A stretch of 64,000 nt of DNA from assembly GCA_024195585.1 (NCBI GenBank), contig SWBL01000209.1, positions 1 through 64,000 of the forward strand, in the 5' to 3' direction. The DNA is from Aureobasidium sp. EXF-3400. Taxonomy: Eukaryota > Ascomycota > Dothideomycetes > Dothideales > Saccotheciaceae. Below, in pieces: positions 20,182 through 30,474 of this stretch; the first letter of the stretch is position 1; each line of letters starts with the position of its first letter. The notes under the pieces are model-generated. The model ran no database searches, was not told the origin of the DNA, and worked only from the letters and a program-made list of their open reading frames with translations. The translations under genes were made by a program, and so were the position numbers.

Positions 20182-21639
20182 ATCGATAGAAGCTGTGAGA
20201 GCTCTTGTTGGCGCTCGAGTAGTAAGACAAAGATAGAAGGGAGGGACCGGTCAATGATGAGAGTCGAGAGATAGAGGATGTGCTCGATGTTGGATGCTCA
20301 TTCTCTCAGGCAAACCACAAGATATTTATACTTGCCTTGCTCAGGAATCTCTACTATCAACGACCTTTTACACTCACTGGTAGAAGCTCCTGGAATAACG
20401 ATACTGCAAACTAACAGCGTGCGGGAATAGCGAGTGCTGCAGTGCTGCGGCCAGGAGGGGGCTGTACAAACATGTCCGAATACACTCAAGCTTCAGAACA
20501 TGGGTTGTTTGGCTTGCAGCAAAGCTGAAGCTCTCCGCGAACATTCTAACGGCATTCTGCAAACGTTACTCCTCGACAACTCTTTACAATAGCGCTGTGG
20601 CCTGCGAAGTGAGATTTCCTAGATCAACATTCAATTGTCACTGCAGCAAATTGCAGACTGTAAGGTACCAAGACGTCGATTTCGACTCTCATTGCACCGA
20701 GCAACTCTTTTTTGTGATGTTACTGAGTGGGGAGCCCATCGGGTGGAAAGTGGCTGCATGTTCAGCCAGCCTTCGGAATCAATAGTCGTGAAGAGGACAG
20801 TGGCGGAGTCTACAATCCATCGATCGAGAGATGTCAGATCTATGGATATTTTGTTATTCTCAAGATTATTTTCGTGCATAGCAGCCACGATTGCGTATAG
20901 GGCGTCGCTGCAAAGAAAAATAAAGGTTGTTGTGTTTGTCGAAGACGATGACGAGCACTTGAGGTGTCGGAAAAACGCGGATCTCTTGGACCTCCGCTGC
21001 AGAGCCCCCTGTCTTTCCACATCACGTTCTCTTCGAAGCATTTGTTGCTTTTCTCTATACCTCATCGCACTAATCGACTAATCAGATGCAGAAATTCGGT
21101 CAGGACTATAGAGATGAGATTGGATTGGGTCAATCCCCAGTCAACCACATGTCGACGACAATATGCCAAGCTTGTGTTACAGCATGCGACACACACGACA
21201 GTTTCTGTCAGGCCATATTTTACGTGTATGATGCTGACTTTGTCTGCGATTATCTACGATCCTTGGTACGTGCTGGTTTTCTCCTTACTCGGTCAACAGG
21301 TCGAAACAGTCTGCCCAAAAGAATATGGAATGAGGATCCAAGTTGTAGCATCTCAGGCCGTCTCTGTTTTAGAAGCGCGAAATTTTGCTGGCTGGCAAAC
21401 ATGGCTACCTCGAGAAAAGGAAGGACAATAGTCTCCTGCAAGGCAGATTGCATTATTTACCCGACAACTTTACACCAGTCCGTACCAACAATCTCGCTCA
21501 AAGATATTCTAATGCGTCAAAAGTCATACAGAATGATCGGTAGCTTTGCCTTTCTTCCTGCATCTCTCCGTAAAGATGCTCTCATATTTGGCTCTCTGAT
21601 GCTTTGACGGACCGGCATGCCGTCCAGAGAACAACTCCA
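20182..21639. other. intergenic, nothing recognised
   Basis: This is 1.46 kb with several frames of 140-170 codons on both strands, but none with family resemblance or consistent splice structure. I assign nothing here. Confidence 0.35.
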
Positions 21640-23103
21640 TCAGGACCATGCAATACCATAAGTATGATTCGTCCTGTACAGATCTCCAGGGCCAGCAACA
21701 TATACGCCATCAGGCAAGTCTCGAAATGCTGCTGCAGACAGACCAAGGAGTATACCGATACTCAAGAGTGCGGGCGCAACAACAAAATACAGCGCCTCGT
21801 TGATCCAATTGCGAAGTGTAAGGGTGTTGTTAGAGTGAGACTTGTTGGCTGACTGTCTCGTCCAGATTGTTTTGAACCATGGCCAGTAGGTCACCATGAT
21901 CCTCACCAGACTATCTATCAAAGCTAGGATGGTCATGAGGCTTGCGAGTCCACAGCTGTAGTAAAGGGTAGTCTGCCATATCTGCTCTTCCACATCGCTT
22001 GGGAAGGCCAAGCCCCAGAACGACAGTAATGACACACCTGCGTGGCAGAAGCAGAGGGGAAACAGAGCAAGGGCTCGATAATTCGCTTCTTCGCATGTCA
22101 AGCTGTCATCATCTTGGCGATGCCATGGCCGAAGGCCGAAACGCGGTGGTCTCGTGTACGAGTATTCGATTTTTTTGCCAGTGCGATGCGCCTGAAGCTC
22201 CGCGGCCAGGTCTGGAAATTGGTCGAGTAAAGCTTGCTTGTTCAGCTTGATGCCCTCGCGGAGGTAGGGAGGCTTGTGCCACCAGAAAGCCATGATGCAT
22301 AGTGCGATGAAGACGTGAGCTGTGGTGATGACTTCTAGAGGAGCCACGGCATAATTCAATACTCGACGCCGGATGACCACCGAGGCGAAATATATCAGCT
22401 TGGCGACGAATAGCAAAACCGAGATTGATGTGGCCTCTTGGACTTGACTGATCTGGGCCGCAGTCAAGTTCTCAAATAAGTCGAAGCGAGCTTGTTTATG
22501 ATCCTGTCGCTCAACTAGTTGTATGATGCGGGTGGTGTCGACAGATGCAGTGCCAACCGCTTGCTGGTTTTCAACCAAAGGATGGTCGTTCTCGCTCGGT
22601 GGAAGCTCGATCGTTAGACCCCCCATCACGACAAAGAATCCATGTGCGATGGTCCATCTCTCAAACACGCACGGGTGTTCTATATCCGTCTGTGTGGTAC
22701 GGCTATCGTCAGTAGACACCAGCAAAGACAGCCAAGAATTACTCCTTACCAACTCATATCTCTGTGGTTGCTTTGCAAGTACACACCTACTGATACGCTG
22801 GCAAACGACTTTCCACCTAGATAGCGTTCCAAAGAGTCGAGTTCCAACCAGACCAAATCCAAAAGAAGGTCCTCGACCATCCAGGAAATCTCGAAGCCAG
22901 TCAAGTTCTTTCATACCGCTTTTGAGATCGACAACAACACGAGGAGCACCCAAGCTGTGACATCTCTCCGCTGCCGCATTGATTCGTCGAGAAATAACCC
23001 AGGCTCTGATAAAGTCCGTGATAGCAGCAAAAAGTACAAGCTGTGGCATGAAAAGGCCAGGCATGAGGCGAGCCACTAGATTAAGAGCTCTTTTCCATCG
23101 CAT
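21640..23103 (-). CDS. multi-pass fungal membrane protein of unknown function
   Basis: Open frame of 487 residues resembling a widespread but uncharacterised fungal integral-membrane family. Landmarks: a membrane-proximal WKRALNLVARLMPGLFMPQLVLFAA, a long loop, VFERWTIAHGFFVVMGG, TSISVLLFVAKLIYFASVV, ITTAHVFIALCIMAFWWHKP (the FWWHKP box is the best marker), then a loop and four further helices. In this family another helix normally precedes the WKRAL-like segment. That helix is encoded in frame upstream here (ATCGTTGTTACC onward) but is separated from a possible ATG at 23274 by a TAA at 23179-23181. Either the gene starts at 23103 and lacks the first helix, a 45-nt intron removes the stop, or the copy is damaged. 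Confidence 0.7.
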   Translation of the reverse strand: MRWKRALNLVARLMPGLFMPQLVLFAAITDFIRAWVISRRINAAAERCHSLGAPRVVVDLKSGMKELDWLRDFLDGRGPSFGFGLVGTRLFGTLSRWKVVCQRISRCVLAKQPQRYELVRSNSWLSLLVSTDDSRTTQTDIEHPCVFERWTIAHGFFVVMGGLTIELPPSENDHPLVENQQAVGTASVDTTRIIQLVERQDHKQARFDLFENLTAAQISQVQEATSISVLLFVAKLIYFASVVIRRRVLNYAVAPLEVITTAHVFIALCIMAFWWHKPPYLREGIKLNKQALLDQFPDLAAELQAHRTGKKIEYSYTRPPRFGLRPWHRQDDDSLTCEEANYRALALFPLCFCHAGVSLLSFWGLAFPSDVEEQIWQTTLYYSCGLASLMTILALIDSLVRIMVTYWPWFKTIWTRQSANKSHSNNTLTLRNWINEALYFVVAPALLSIGILLGLSAAAFRDLPDGVYVAGPGDLYRTNHTYGIAWS

Positions 23104-23274
23104 CGAGGTAGTAAGATCTAATCTGACCGCAGTGTAGCTGGCTGGAAGAAGGCTAGTGAGGCAGGTAACAACGATCCATTACCATGTGCGGGTCTGATTG
23201 CCGGCGTCGGTCCTGATCCGTAATTCCTCGACCAGATCCATTGGTAATCTCACTGCGAACTTTCGACTACGCAT

Positions 23275-23772
23275 TATTCTATAACCCTTCATGAAAATCC
23301 TGTGATGGCAGTAGTATAACGATTAAAAATTATCGCTTGCAGCATCCAGAGATGTGGCCAACAATATATCAAACTTCTATACTATCAAAACTTGGTTAGG
23401 GTGCGATGCAGGGCGCCTCGTGGCGTTCCTGCGGCTTCCCCAAAACTATGCTTGCTTCCGTATCTGTGATTATGCAGCTGGAGATTCAGGCTGAGGATAA
23501 TCAATGTGCCGTTCAGAGCAGTAGACTCTTACTAAGTGCAGCAAACTGGCTGACCCTGGCCGAAAGCGGAAAGTGCAGAAGATGTCCAGTGAGCTCGGTC
23601 AATTCAGCGAACGGAAAATGCTTGTTTCTCTATTTGAATGTTTTGTTTTCATCTTGGCTACAGAATTCTTTGGATATAAGGATGTACTCTAGGGATAATC
23701 CTTCTAGACTGCTGAAACCAACGACAAGATATCCCTGCACTGCTATCTCTGAGTCTAAGGAACACCAAACTT
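23275..23772. other. intergenic, nothing recognised
   Basis: This 498-bp gap is the upstream flank of the membrane-protein gene and the 3' flank of the glycosylase gene. No gene seen. Confidence 0.4.
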
Positions 23773-26700
23773 CTACTTGCGCGCAGCACGACGACGACTA
23801 GGCGTAGGGGGTACAGTAGCAGAAGCGATAGCATCCGCACGACCAGCTCTAGGTCTTAGACGCGAAGTCATGATCTCAGGGTCTGCATTCAGACGCTTGG
23901 TACTAGCAGGTACAGCTGGCGTGGCAGCTTCCTTGGGTGTAGGTACTGGTGGAGGAGTAGTTGCACGCTTCTTTGCAGCAGCACCAGTTGAGTTTCTACC
24001 TCTCCTGGTGCGGCGCTTAGGTGCTGGTGCTGAAGCAGCGTCCTCGGCCTTGACTCCCGGTACCAATGCATCAGGGCCTTTAGGACCTTCGAGTTCATGT
24101 TTGATAGCAGTCGTGCTTTCACCGTGGGGGTCAGCAGCAACGGGTTCATCCCAAGTAGCTGTTCCATCCGAAGCTTCGCGCATCAGAGCCGGAGCAGCTT
24201 TGTTCTTGTTTCCGGTCAGAGGATCCCATTCCCAGCCTTCGCGTAACCACATCCAACGAAGACAGGCTCGTAGTTCTTTGTCGAGAGGTACTACGCGCTT
24301 CCATTCTGGCTCAAAGTCTGAGGTGTGGGTGGTTTGGGAGAGAGGAGTGTAGCCAGGAATACCTTCGCCATTGTAGCCTTCAGCTACGCCGCGGAAAACA
24401 TCGCGACAGAAGATTCGCCAGGAGTCCCAGGCGTAGGGTCCTAGTCCGTAGATATGTGCGATTTCGAGGGCGCCGGCTTCGATGCAGTCTTCGACATCTT
24501 CATCAACGGTGTCTTTGGGCTTGAGATGGCGGCCATTGCCTTTATTGGGATAATCCATGGTACGGAACAACTTTCCCTTTTGCGGCGGTTCCGAGACCCA
24601 AGTTTCGGCAATCTTGATCAGTTTTCTTGCGCGTTGGTTTTGGAAACCTAGACTGTGAATCATTTCGCTGAGCTCGCTGGCATCAGCAGCGGCTAGATCG
24701 TTTGGTGTGGGATAAGTTTCCATCACTTGCTCGAAAATGGGTCGTGCTGCTTTGCCGTGAGTCTTGTTAAGGAACGTGACGGCGATCAAGAGGCGGAAAG
24801 GGTCGGTTGCAAGTCTCTCTTGGATCAGGCCGAAACGAGGTGCTGAGAGCTTGGGAAAGGGGACAGCAGATGTACCTGCTGGCACACGCTTTCTCTTTGG
24901 CGAGGGTGTAAAGTGTTCAGAAGTCGTGCCTGTCGATTTGCGTAGCTTGCGAGCTTTAGGTTTCTTTTCCTTCTTTGCACTTTCCGTCAGGCCTTCGTCT
25001 TCGCTTGGTGCCCAGCCAAGGGAGGAAGGTGCGGGAGAAGCAGATTTTGCTGGTGACTCGACTTCTTCCACCTCAGCATTTGCATCTGCCTCATCATTCA
25101 TCTCGACGTCAGGATCTTCCACATCTGGTGAAAGCTGCCCTCTTGCAGATTCAGCATTATGCTCCTCTCTCAGCATGCCTTTCACCATCATCAATCTCTG
25201 CTCGAAAATCGAGTCTGCACGATCAAGCACCTCAAGAATCTTGATACGAGCCAATCGCTCTAATTCCCCAAGACCGTTGCGAGCAGCCGTTGTCTTTGAC
25301 TTGTAAATTGTCTCTTCACGGTCAACTTCATTCATCAGCTTTTCCAAGATATCCTTGTTGTCTTCGGGACTGCCGTCGCCGTCGTCAACCAGCAGTTGTC
25401 GAAGTTCGCGAATTCTATTCTCGAAGTTGTCGGTTTCTTCTTCCCAAACTACGAGGAAATCTTGCATGGAATTTGAGAAGGCTTCGACTGGCTCCTCTGG
25501 TTCGAGGTCTGAGTTGCTGGGTGGGGGTGGTTCTTCGGTCTCGTTTGGTACCTCAGTAACCTCTGGAATCTGCTCGTCTCCTGAGGAAGAACTTGCTTGC
25601 TCGTCAGCTTCTTCCGGTTGAGGTTCAGAGTCAGATGACTGGGCACTGTCTCCGGCCTCTGCGATATCGTCCTCGGGCTCGTTGGTCTCCTCTGTAGCTT
25701 CTGGAATCTGTTGATCTTCAGCAGGATCCTCTTCAGAATCCGAATCAGACGACTGGGCGACCTCCTGGATTTCTACGTCTTCCTGTTCGTTTGAATCCTC
25801 GACAGGCTCCTCGCTATAGATTCCTCTGATTCTCTCGTCTTTTGGTGGAGATCTTGCTTGCACATCAGCTTCCGGCAGATCATCCAAAGGCTTGTCACTG
25901 GTTTCAGTCTCCGCCTCTACTATTGGCTCAATGCTATTGGATGGCTCCGTAAGTTCAGGAGCTTCGTGGTTCTCACGATTGGCAGGCTCACTGGTTTGTG
26001 CTTGATCTTCAGCGGTGACGGCAGCGACCTGGTCAGTATTCTCGATTGTTGATGGCTGATATCCACCAAACTCCATCAAATCCTCTGCGCTTGGGATATC
26101 GGGAAGAGGAGTTCGTGCAGGCGCATCATGTGACACGGTGCTTTGGTGAAATGATTGGAACGCTGGCGAGTTGTTGTCTTTGACCTCTTCAGCGGTTTTC
26201 TCCACTTCTTCTTGGGTTGATGGTTGAGAGTCGTTGTATTCCATTGGAGAACTAGTGTCGTGCTGATCTTCAGTCATGACGCAATCGATCTCGGGTACGA
26301 CAGGGTCGGCTTGTTCTTGTGTAGCGCCAACTTCAGTGTCGATATCCATAGCAGTAGGTTCAGACTCAGACTCGGATTCAGGCTCAGGTTCAGGTTCAGG
26401 TTCAGGCTCGGGCTCAGCTTGAACTATTGGGCTGATTGGACGCACTGGAGATGGCTGACGGCGTACGGGACTCGGCTTGCGCACTGGGACAGGAGCGGGC
26501 ATCTCATCGTCGCTGTCACTGCTACTACTGCTGGTGCTATCATCGTCATCATCGCTGCTGTCGTAGCCCAATTTCTTGCCAGCAGCAAATGCAGCGAATT
26601 CAGCAAAGGCGTCGGTAGCAGACTTCTTGGGCTTGGCGGACTGGAATGATGCGGATCTTGTAGAGGTTAATGATGATTGTGGTTTGCTGAAAGAGCTCAA

Positions 26701-28380
26701 GATCTTGGGTCGTTGTAGAGTAGGTTGCACAGGAGCCGAGACGAAGCTTAAAGATACTGGTTTAGGAAGTGCTGCCTTTTGAACAATTGGACTGCTCTTC
26801 TTTTGCTCTTGCTGGCGAGGAGGGCTTGGCACTTGTTCTTCTGAAGAGACACTGGTGTCTCTTGTTGTAGGCGAAGGACTCTCTTCGCGGATCGCTTCTG
26901 AGGAAAGTTCTCTCTGTATCTTGTCGATGACTGCCTTTGGATCAGACTTGTCGTCAAGTGTACCGGCTGTAACTTCGTGCTCGATTGCTTCCATAGGTTC
27001 GCTGCTTGAAGCAATGTTGTCTTGCTCATCTTCGTTGTCACTAGACGAATCGATACTTGCTGATATCGTTGGCTTACCCAGCACTGGTAGGGTGGTGCGA
27101 CGGATGAAGTCAGACATTGTACTCTCTTTGGCTGGCAGATTCTCATCAAGGTCGTCTTCATCAGAGGAGGATGACGATGCGTCTTCAGTAATAGCCGGTT
27201 CTTCAATGAGAGCCGGCTCTTGCACAGGGGAAGATGGAGCAACAGGAGCTGGAACGGTCACGGGGGGTTCAGCAGTCTTCGCCTTGCGTGCTCTCCTTCG
27301 CGACTTCTTGGTGCCGTCAATCGGCGCAGCATTATCGGTCTCTCCAATAATTGGAGGGTCCAGAGCAGATGGTTGAATGGGTTGTTCGGTTTCTACGGGC
27401 TTCGACTTTCCCTTCTCAGACCTGTGCTTACTCCTCCTAACTTTCTTAGACTTGGGATTGGCTGGCACAACGCTTTCCAATACAGCAGGCTCGGAGTTCT
27501 CTACGGTGGCAGGTTCGGAGCTTTTCAGCTGCATGTCCTGGTCCACGGAGGCTTGTTCCTTGCTAGCGCTCGAGGAAGCAACGGGAACGACCTTCTCAGT
27601 CTCGGATGCCCCCTTGACGGCGGGTTTCGAAACGGCAGGTACCTCACCTGCTGCAACCTTTTCAAGCAACGTCTTCTGCTTCTCCCGACGCCTTTGTCTC
27701 TTGCTCGAACCCCCGACAGGTGCCTCAGGTTCAGTCTTTGGCTTCTTGGACACCTTGGGGGCATCATCCTCTCTCTTTCTCTTCTTCTCTTGCTTGCCCT
27801 TGTTCTCCTTCTTCTCTTTCTGTGATTTGGGAGCTGACGCGACTGGAGCCTTCTGAGCTGCGGGGAGAGTGGGCTTGACAGCCCTCTGGGCTGGCTTGTC
27901 CTTCAGATTCAATTCCTTGACTTCAATCTTCTCCTCGCGATAGGGCTTCGAGGTAAGAGGAGTAGACGGGAGAGCGGGAGTAGTGGTCGAAGTTGGAGGA
28001 GCCGAAGCGGTGACAGTTGGGCGTTTCTTGACCTCTGCGCTGACGGTCTTGAGACTCAATCCCTTGGCCTCCAGACCCAGAGCCTCGAAGTAAAGCTTGA
28101 TAGTCTCATTTTCCAGAGTCGAAGGGTTCTCAGAGGGTTTCTCGCCCGTTCCAGCTACCTTGTCGAAGAAAGCAGTCTTCTGAGGCGGCTCGAGATCGGT
28201 GAGAAGATCTAGATATTCCTCCTGTTCCATGCATTGCAGAATGGTCTTGGTTTCCGGATGGCTCTCGCCAGGAGTGACTTTCAAAGCGTGCAGATATCTA
28301 CTCTGGGCGGCGTGATTGTCGTGAATGATGCGGATCACTTTGGCCGCGGCGGCGACAGGATCCTCTGGTCGCGATGCCAT
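23773..28380 (-). CDS. giant MBD4-like DNA glycosylase (HhH-GPD fold)
   Basis: Single-exon frame of 1535 residues. The glycosylase lies at about residues 1180-1420: FGLIQERLATDPFRLLIAV, NKTHGKAA, LGFQNQRARKLI, then the helix-hairpin-helix and catalytic segment IYGLGPYAWDSWRIFC with Asp near 1318, as in MBD4 (mismatch-specific thymine/uracil glycosylase in base-excision repair). No methyl-CpG-binding domain is seen. The first about 110 residues are a helical N-terminus. Residues about 130-960 are acidic, Ser/Pro/Glu-rich and low complexity with basic patches. A coiled-coil (VVWEEETDNFENRIREL) lies at about 970-1085, and a basic tail (RRTRRGRN) ends the protein. Nuclear location is expected. 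The length is unusual for the enzyme family; fusion of two genes in one frame cannot be excluded but no internal splice signal or stop suggests it. Confidence 0.85.
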   Translation of the reverse strand: MASRPEDPVAAAAKVIRIIHDNHAAQSRYLHALKVTPGESHPETKTILQCMEQEEYLDLLTDLEPPQKTAFFDKVAGTGEKPSENPSTLENETIKLYFEALGLEAKGLSLKTVSAEVKKRPTVTASAPPTSTTTPALPSTPLTSKPYREEKIEVKELNLKDKPAQRAVKPTLPAAQKAPVASAPKSQKEKKENKGKQEKKRKREDDAPKVSKKPKTEPEAPVGGSSKRQRRREKQKTLLEKVAAGEVPAVSKPAVKGASETEKVVPVASSSASKEQASVDQDMQLKSSEPATVENSEPAVLESVVPANPKSKKVRRSKHRSEKGKSKPVETEQPIQPSALDPPIIGETDNAAPIDGTKKSRRRARKAKTAEPPVTVPAPVAPSSPVQEPALIEEPAITEDASSSSSDEDDLDENLPAKESTMSDFIRRTTLPVLGKPTISASIDSSSDNEDEQDNIASSSEPMEAIEHEVTAGTLDDKSDPKAVIDKIQRELSSEAIREESPSPTTRDTSVSSEEQVPSPPRQQEQKKSSPIVQKAALPKPVSLSFVSAPVQPTLQRPKILSSFSKPQSSLTSTRSASFQSAKPKKSATDAFAEFAAFAAGKKLGYDSSDDDDDSTSSSSSDSDDEMPAPVPVRKPSPVRRQPSPVRPISPIVQAEPEPEPEPEPEPESESESEPTAMDIDTEVGATQEQADPVVPEIDCVMTEDQHDTSSPMEYNDSQPSTQEEVEKTAEEVKDNNSPAFQSFHQSTVSHDAPARTPLPDIPSAEDLMEFGGYQPSTIENTDQVAAVTAEDQAQTSEPANRENHEAPELTEPSNSIEPIVEAETETSDKPLDDLPEADVQARSPPKDERIRGIYSEEPVEDSNEQEDVEIQEVAQSSDSDSEEDPAEDQQIPEATEETNEPEDDIAEAGDSAQSSDSEPQPEEADEQASSSSGDEQIPEVTEVPNETEEPPPPSNSDLEPEEPVEAFSNSMQDFLVVWEEETDNFENRIRELRQLLVDDGDGSPEDNKDILEKLMNEVDREETIYKSKTTAARNGLGELERLARIKILEVLDRADSIFEQRLMMVKGMLREEHNAESARGQLSPDVEDPDVEMNDEADANAEVEEVESPAKSASPAPSSLGWAPSEDEGLTESAKKEKKPKARKLRKSTGTTSEHFTPSPKRKRVPAGTSAVPFPKLSAPRFGLIQERLATDPFRLLIAVTFLNKTHGKAARPIFEQVMETYPTPNDLAAADASELSEMIHSLGFQNQRARKLIKIAETWVSEPPQKGKLFRTMDYPNKGNGRHLKPKDTVDEDVEDCIEAGALEIAHIYGLGPYAWDSWRIFCRDVFRGVAEGYNGEGIPGYTPLSQTTHTSDFEPEWKRVVPLDKELRACLRWMWLREGWEWDPLTGNKNKAAPALMREASDGTATWDEPVAADPHGESTTAIKHELEGPKGPDALVPGVKAEDAASAPAPKRRTRRGRNSTGAAAKKRATTPPPVPTPKEAATPAVPASTKRLNADPEIMTSRLRPRAGRADAIASATVPPTPSRRRAARK
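26358..26421. repeat. hexanucleotide microsatellite in coding sequence
   Basis: A run of imperfect GGTTCA/GGCTCA-type hexamers lies inside the glycosylase gene and encodes alternating Pro-Glu and Ser-Glu dipeptides in its disordered region. Such tracts often vary in length between strains. Confidence 0.7.
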
Positions 28381-28988
28381 GTCGAAATCTGATGTGCTGA
28401 CTATCGAATGCTGGAAAGAAGATGCAACTCAAATCATATTGCGCAATTCACCCAAACAATTGGTGGTTGGTGAAGTTGATCAAAAAATCTACGGACGAAA
28501 TAAATTTAATCGAAGATCTCGCGTTTCGCGCCGCCTCGGCTTTAGCTGCCTCTCTCCGACCATAAGTTTGTCACGTATCCAGCTGTAGAAATGCACAATA
28601 CTTAAGAGATAGATTGTTGTCCGTGGAGAGAACCCTCTTCTGTAGATCTACACATGGGAAACATAATGACATTAAATGTCTTCCGTCTAAGGTTTTGGTG
28701 AAAAATCGCAAACTTCATCACATGGAGAAAAGTGCTTGTCTTGTTGCATAGTGGTCGATATGTGCGCCAGAAGCACTCGTGAACTTTTGATGGTAGAATA
28801 ATGCAGCTTTTCTCTCTAACAGTAAACTAAAACGCCCATGTTGCTAAATAAAAAAACTTGTATGGAGCATGCATTCAGTGCCTTACGCCTTGTGCAAATG
28901 CTTCCTGTACTCTCTCTATCCATTATCCACAAAGAAATCCGTAGCCTTGAAAATCGGACTTGGCCTTAGCTCGGTCGTCGGTCATCGT
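28381..28988. promoter_or_regulatory. glycosylase promoter / eIF3j 3' flank
   Basis: This is 608 bp with no gene seen. It should hold the promoter of the leftward glycosylase gene; no named motif recognised. Confidence 0.35.
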
Positions 28989-29973
28989 TTACATGAAATC
29001 ATCACTGTCAGAAGTTAGCATTCTGCGGTCATAAATCTGCACAGCATCAGATCAACTTACTCGTCGAGACCGTCATCGTAGGCAGTTGTGTCAGTCTCAA
29101 GGTTTCTGGCACCTGCAAGAGTGGTCTTTGTCTTTTGAGCCTTGGACTTCTTGCCTCCCTTTGCTGCTTCCTTCTCTTCCCTCATCTTCTCGTTGGAGAG
29201 GGTGGTCAAGCCACTAGCAATCTTCTTGATCTGGTCGCTGGGGAGTTCCTTGACAATGTCCTTGGCAAACTCCTGCATGAAGATGGTGTACTGAGCCTTC
29301 TTGACGTTGGCCACCAGCAGAGGTCCGAGGATGTCACGGAGCTGTGTGAACTGATCCTTGGTGGTAGGGTTGAACAAAGGCATGGCCGAGAGATCGATGG
29401 CGTTACCGGGCTGCTCAGCGTCGGCGACAGTGATGGCCTTGGGGTTGCTGCGGGTGGCAGGGACACCGATACCGTCGAAGAGATCCTCAGCGTGCTTAAG
29501 GTCGGATTCCTTCTGCTCTCTGCGCAGTCTGGCCCTGCGCTCGGACTCGTCCTCATCGTCGCTCTCAAAGTCAAGACCTTCGAGTCTCTTGCGCATGTTC
29601 TCCTGCCTTCTCTCCTCTATTCTCTGAGACTTGGACTTGTGGTTCTTCTTTGCCTCCTCTTCAGCCTTGGCCTTTGCATCTGCGGCCTTCTTTGCCTTTT
29701 CTCTCTCGACTTCCGAGTCTTCGGCGGCATCCCAGGAATCAAGGACCTGTGCGGGGTGTTAATGAGGGTTGGGCAGCAAGAAGTTCTGATGTCGCACTCA
29801 CATCGCCGTCCTCCTCCTCGTCGTCAAACTTGCCGCGACGGGCGACGATTTGGGGAGAGCTGGGGGAAGAGCCGCTGGACTCCTCGTCGTCTGGATGGTG
29901 GGTTAGTATTGTTGTGGGAGTTGATCGGCGGGCGCTCGTGGTGGGGGTATGACATACCCCAATTTCCTGCCAT
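28989..29973 (-). CDS. HCR1: translation initiation factor eIF3 subunit j
   Basis: Four exons: 29973-29958, 29890-29802, 29746-29061 and 29004-28989; introns 67, 55 and 56 nt; 268 residues. eIF3j joins eIF3 on the 40S subunit, helps mRNA recruitment and termination, and is cytosolic. The start MAGNWG and the end DDDFM are both encoded by 16-nt terminal exons; both are family hallmarks, which supports the splicing. The middle has RIEERRQENMRKR, a conserved FNPTTKDQFTQLRDILGPL block, KAQYTIFMQEFAKDIVKEL and LPSDQIKKIASGLTTL, followed by a Lys-rich stretch. A gene model that stops at the TAA just after GLDE (29057) would miss the conserved tail. Divergent from clathrin heavy chain. Confidence 0.93.
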
Positions 29974-30474
29974 GATTACGGTTTGTTAAAAGTGGTGAAT
30001 ATGCGACGGTGTGATAGACGTTAAACAGAGGGCGGAGCGGTGTCCTTGTTGCGAGCAGAGGGGTGAGTAGATTGGTGGGATGACGGGTTTGGAGGGGCGC
30101 CCAATTATTGTTCACGCGGGAAAAAAAGATGATTGTTCGCTCATTCCGCCAAGACTCCGGGGGCATCGATCGTGCTACGTCGACAATGCCCGGCCACGGC
30201 CCAGCTTGGCTTGGATGCGCCAAAGCCCCGGCCAGCAAGCAGCCCAGCAATCAACACGACCACCTACCTAATACCACGCCCGAACTTCACGCTTCACTCT
30301 CTTGCCACAACTGCTTTTCTTGCTTGACGTCTTGACGACTTTCCTTGCATCATCAGTGAACGCTCTCCTTCACCACCCCCTACTCACCGGGCCGCCATTG
30401 CCCCAAGGCTCCACGTTCCACCGCAAGCTCCTGATCCCGCTCCCGGATGAGGTAGCCGCCTACACATCACCACC
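29974..30474. promoter_or_regulatory. divergent promoter, eIF3j and clathrin heavy chain
   Basis: This 501-bp shared upstream region serves two housekeeping genes. GC-rich with a pyrimidine-rich leader just before the clathrin ATG; no specific element named. Confidence 0.4.

Noticed and set aside
20635..21607. Plus-strand frames of 148 and 173 codons
   Set aside because: No domain, no consistent splice signals, composition like flanking intergenic DNA.
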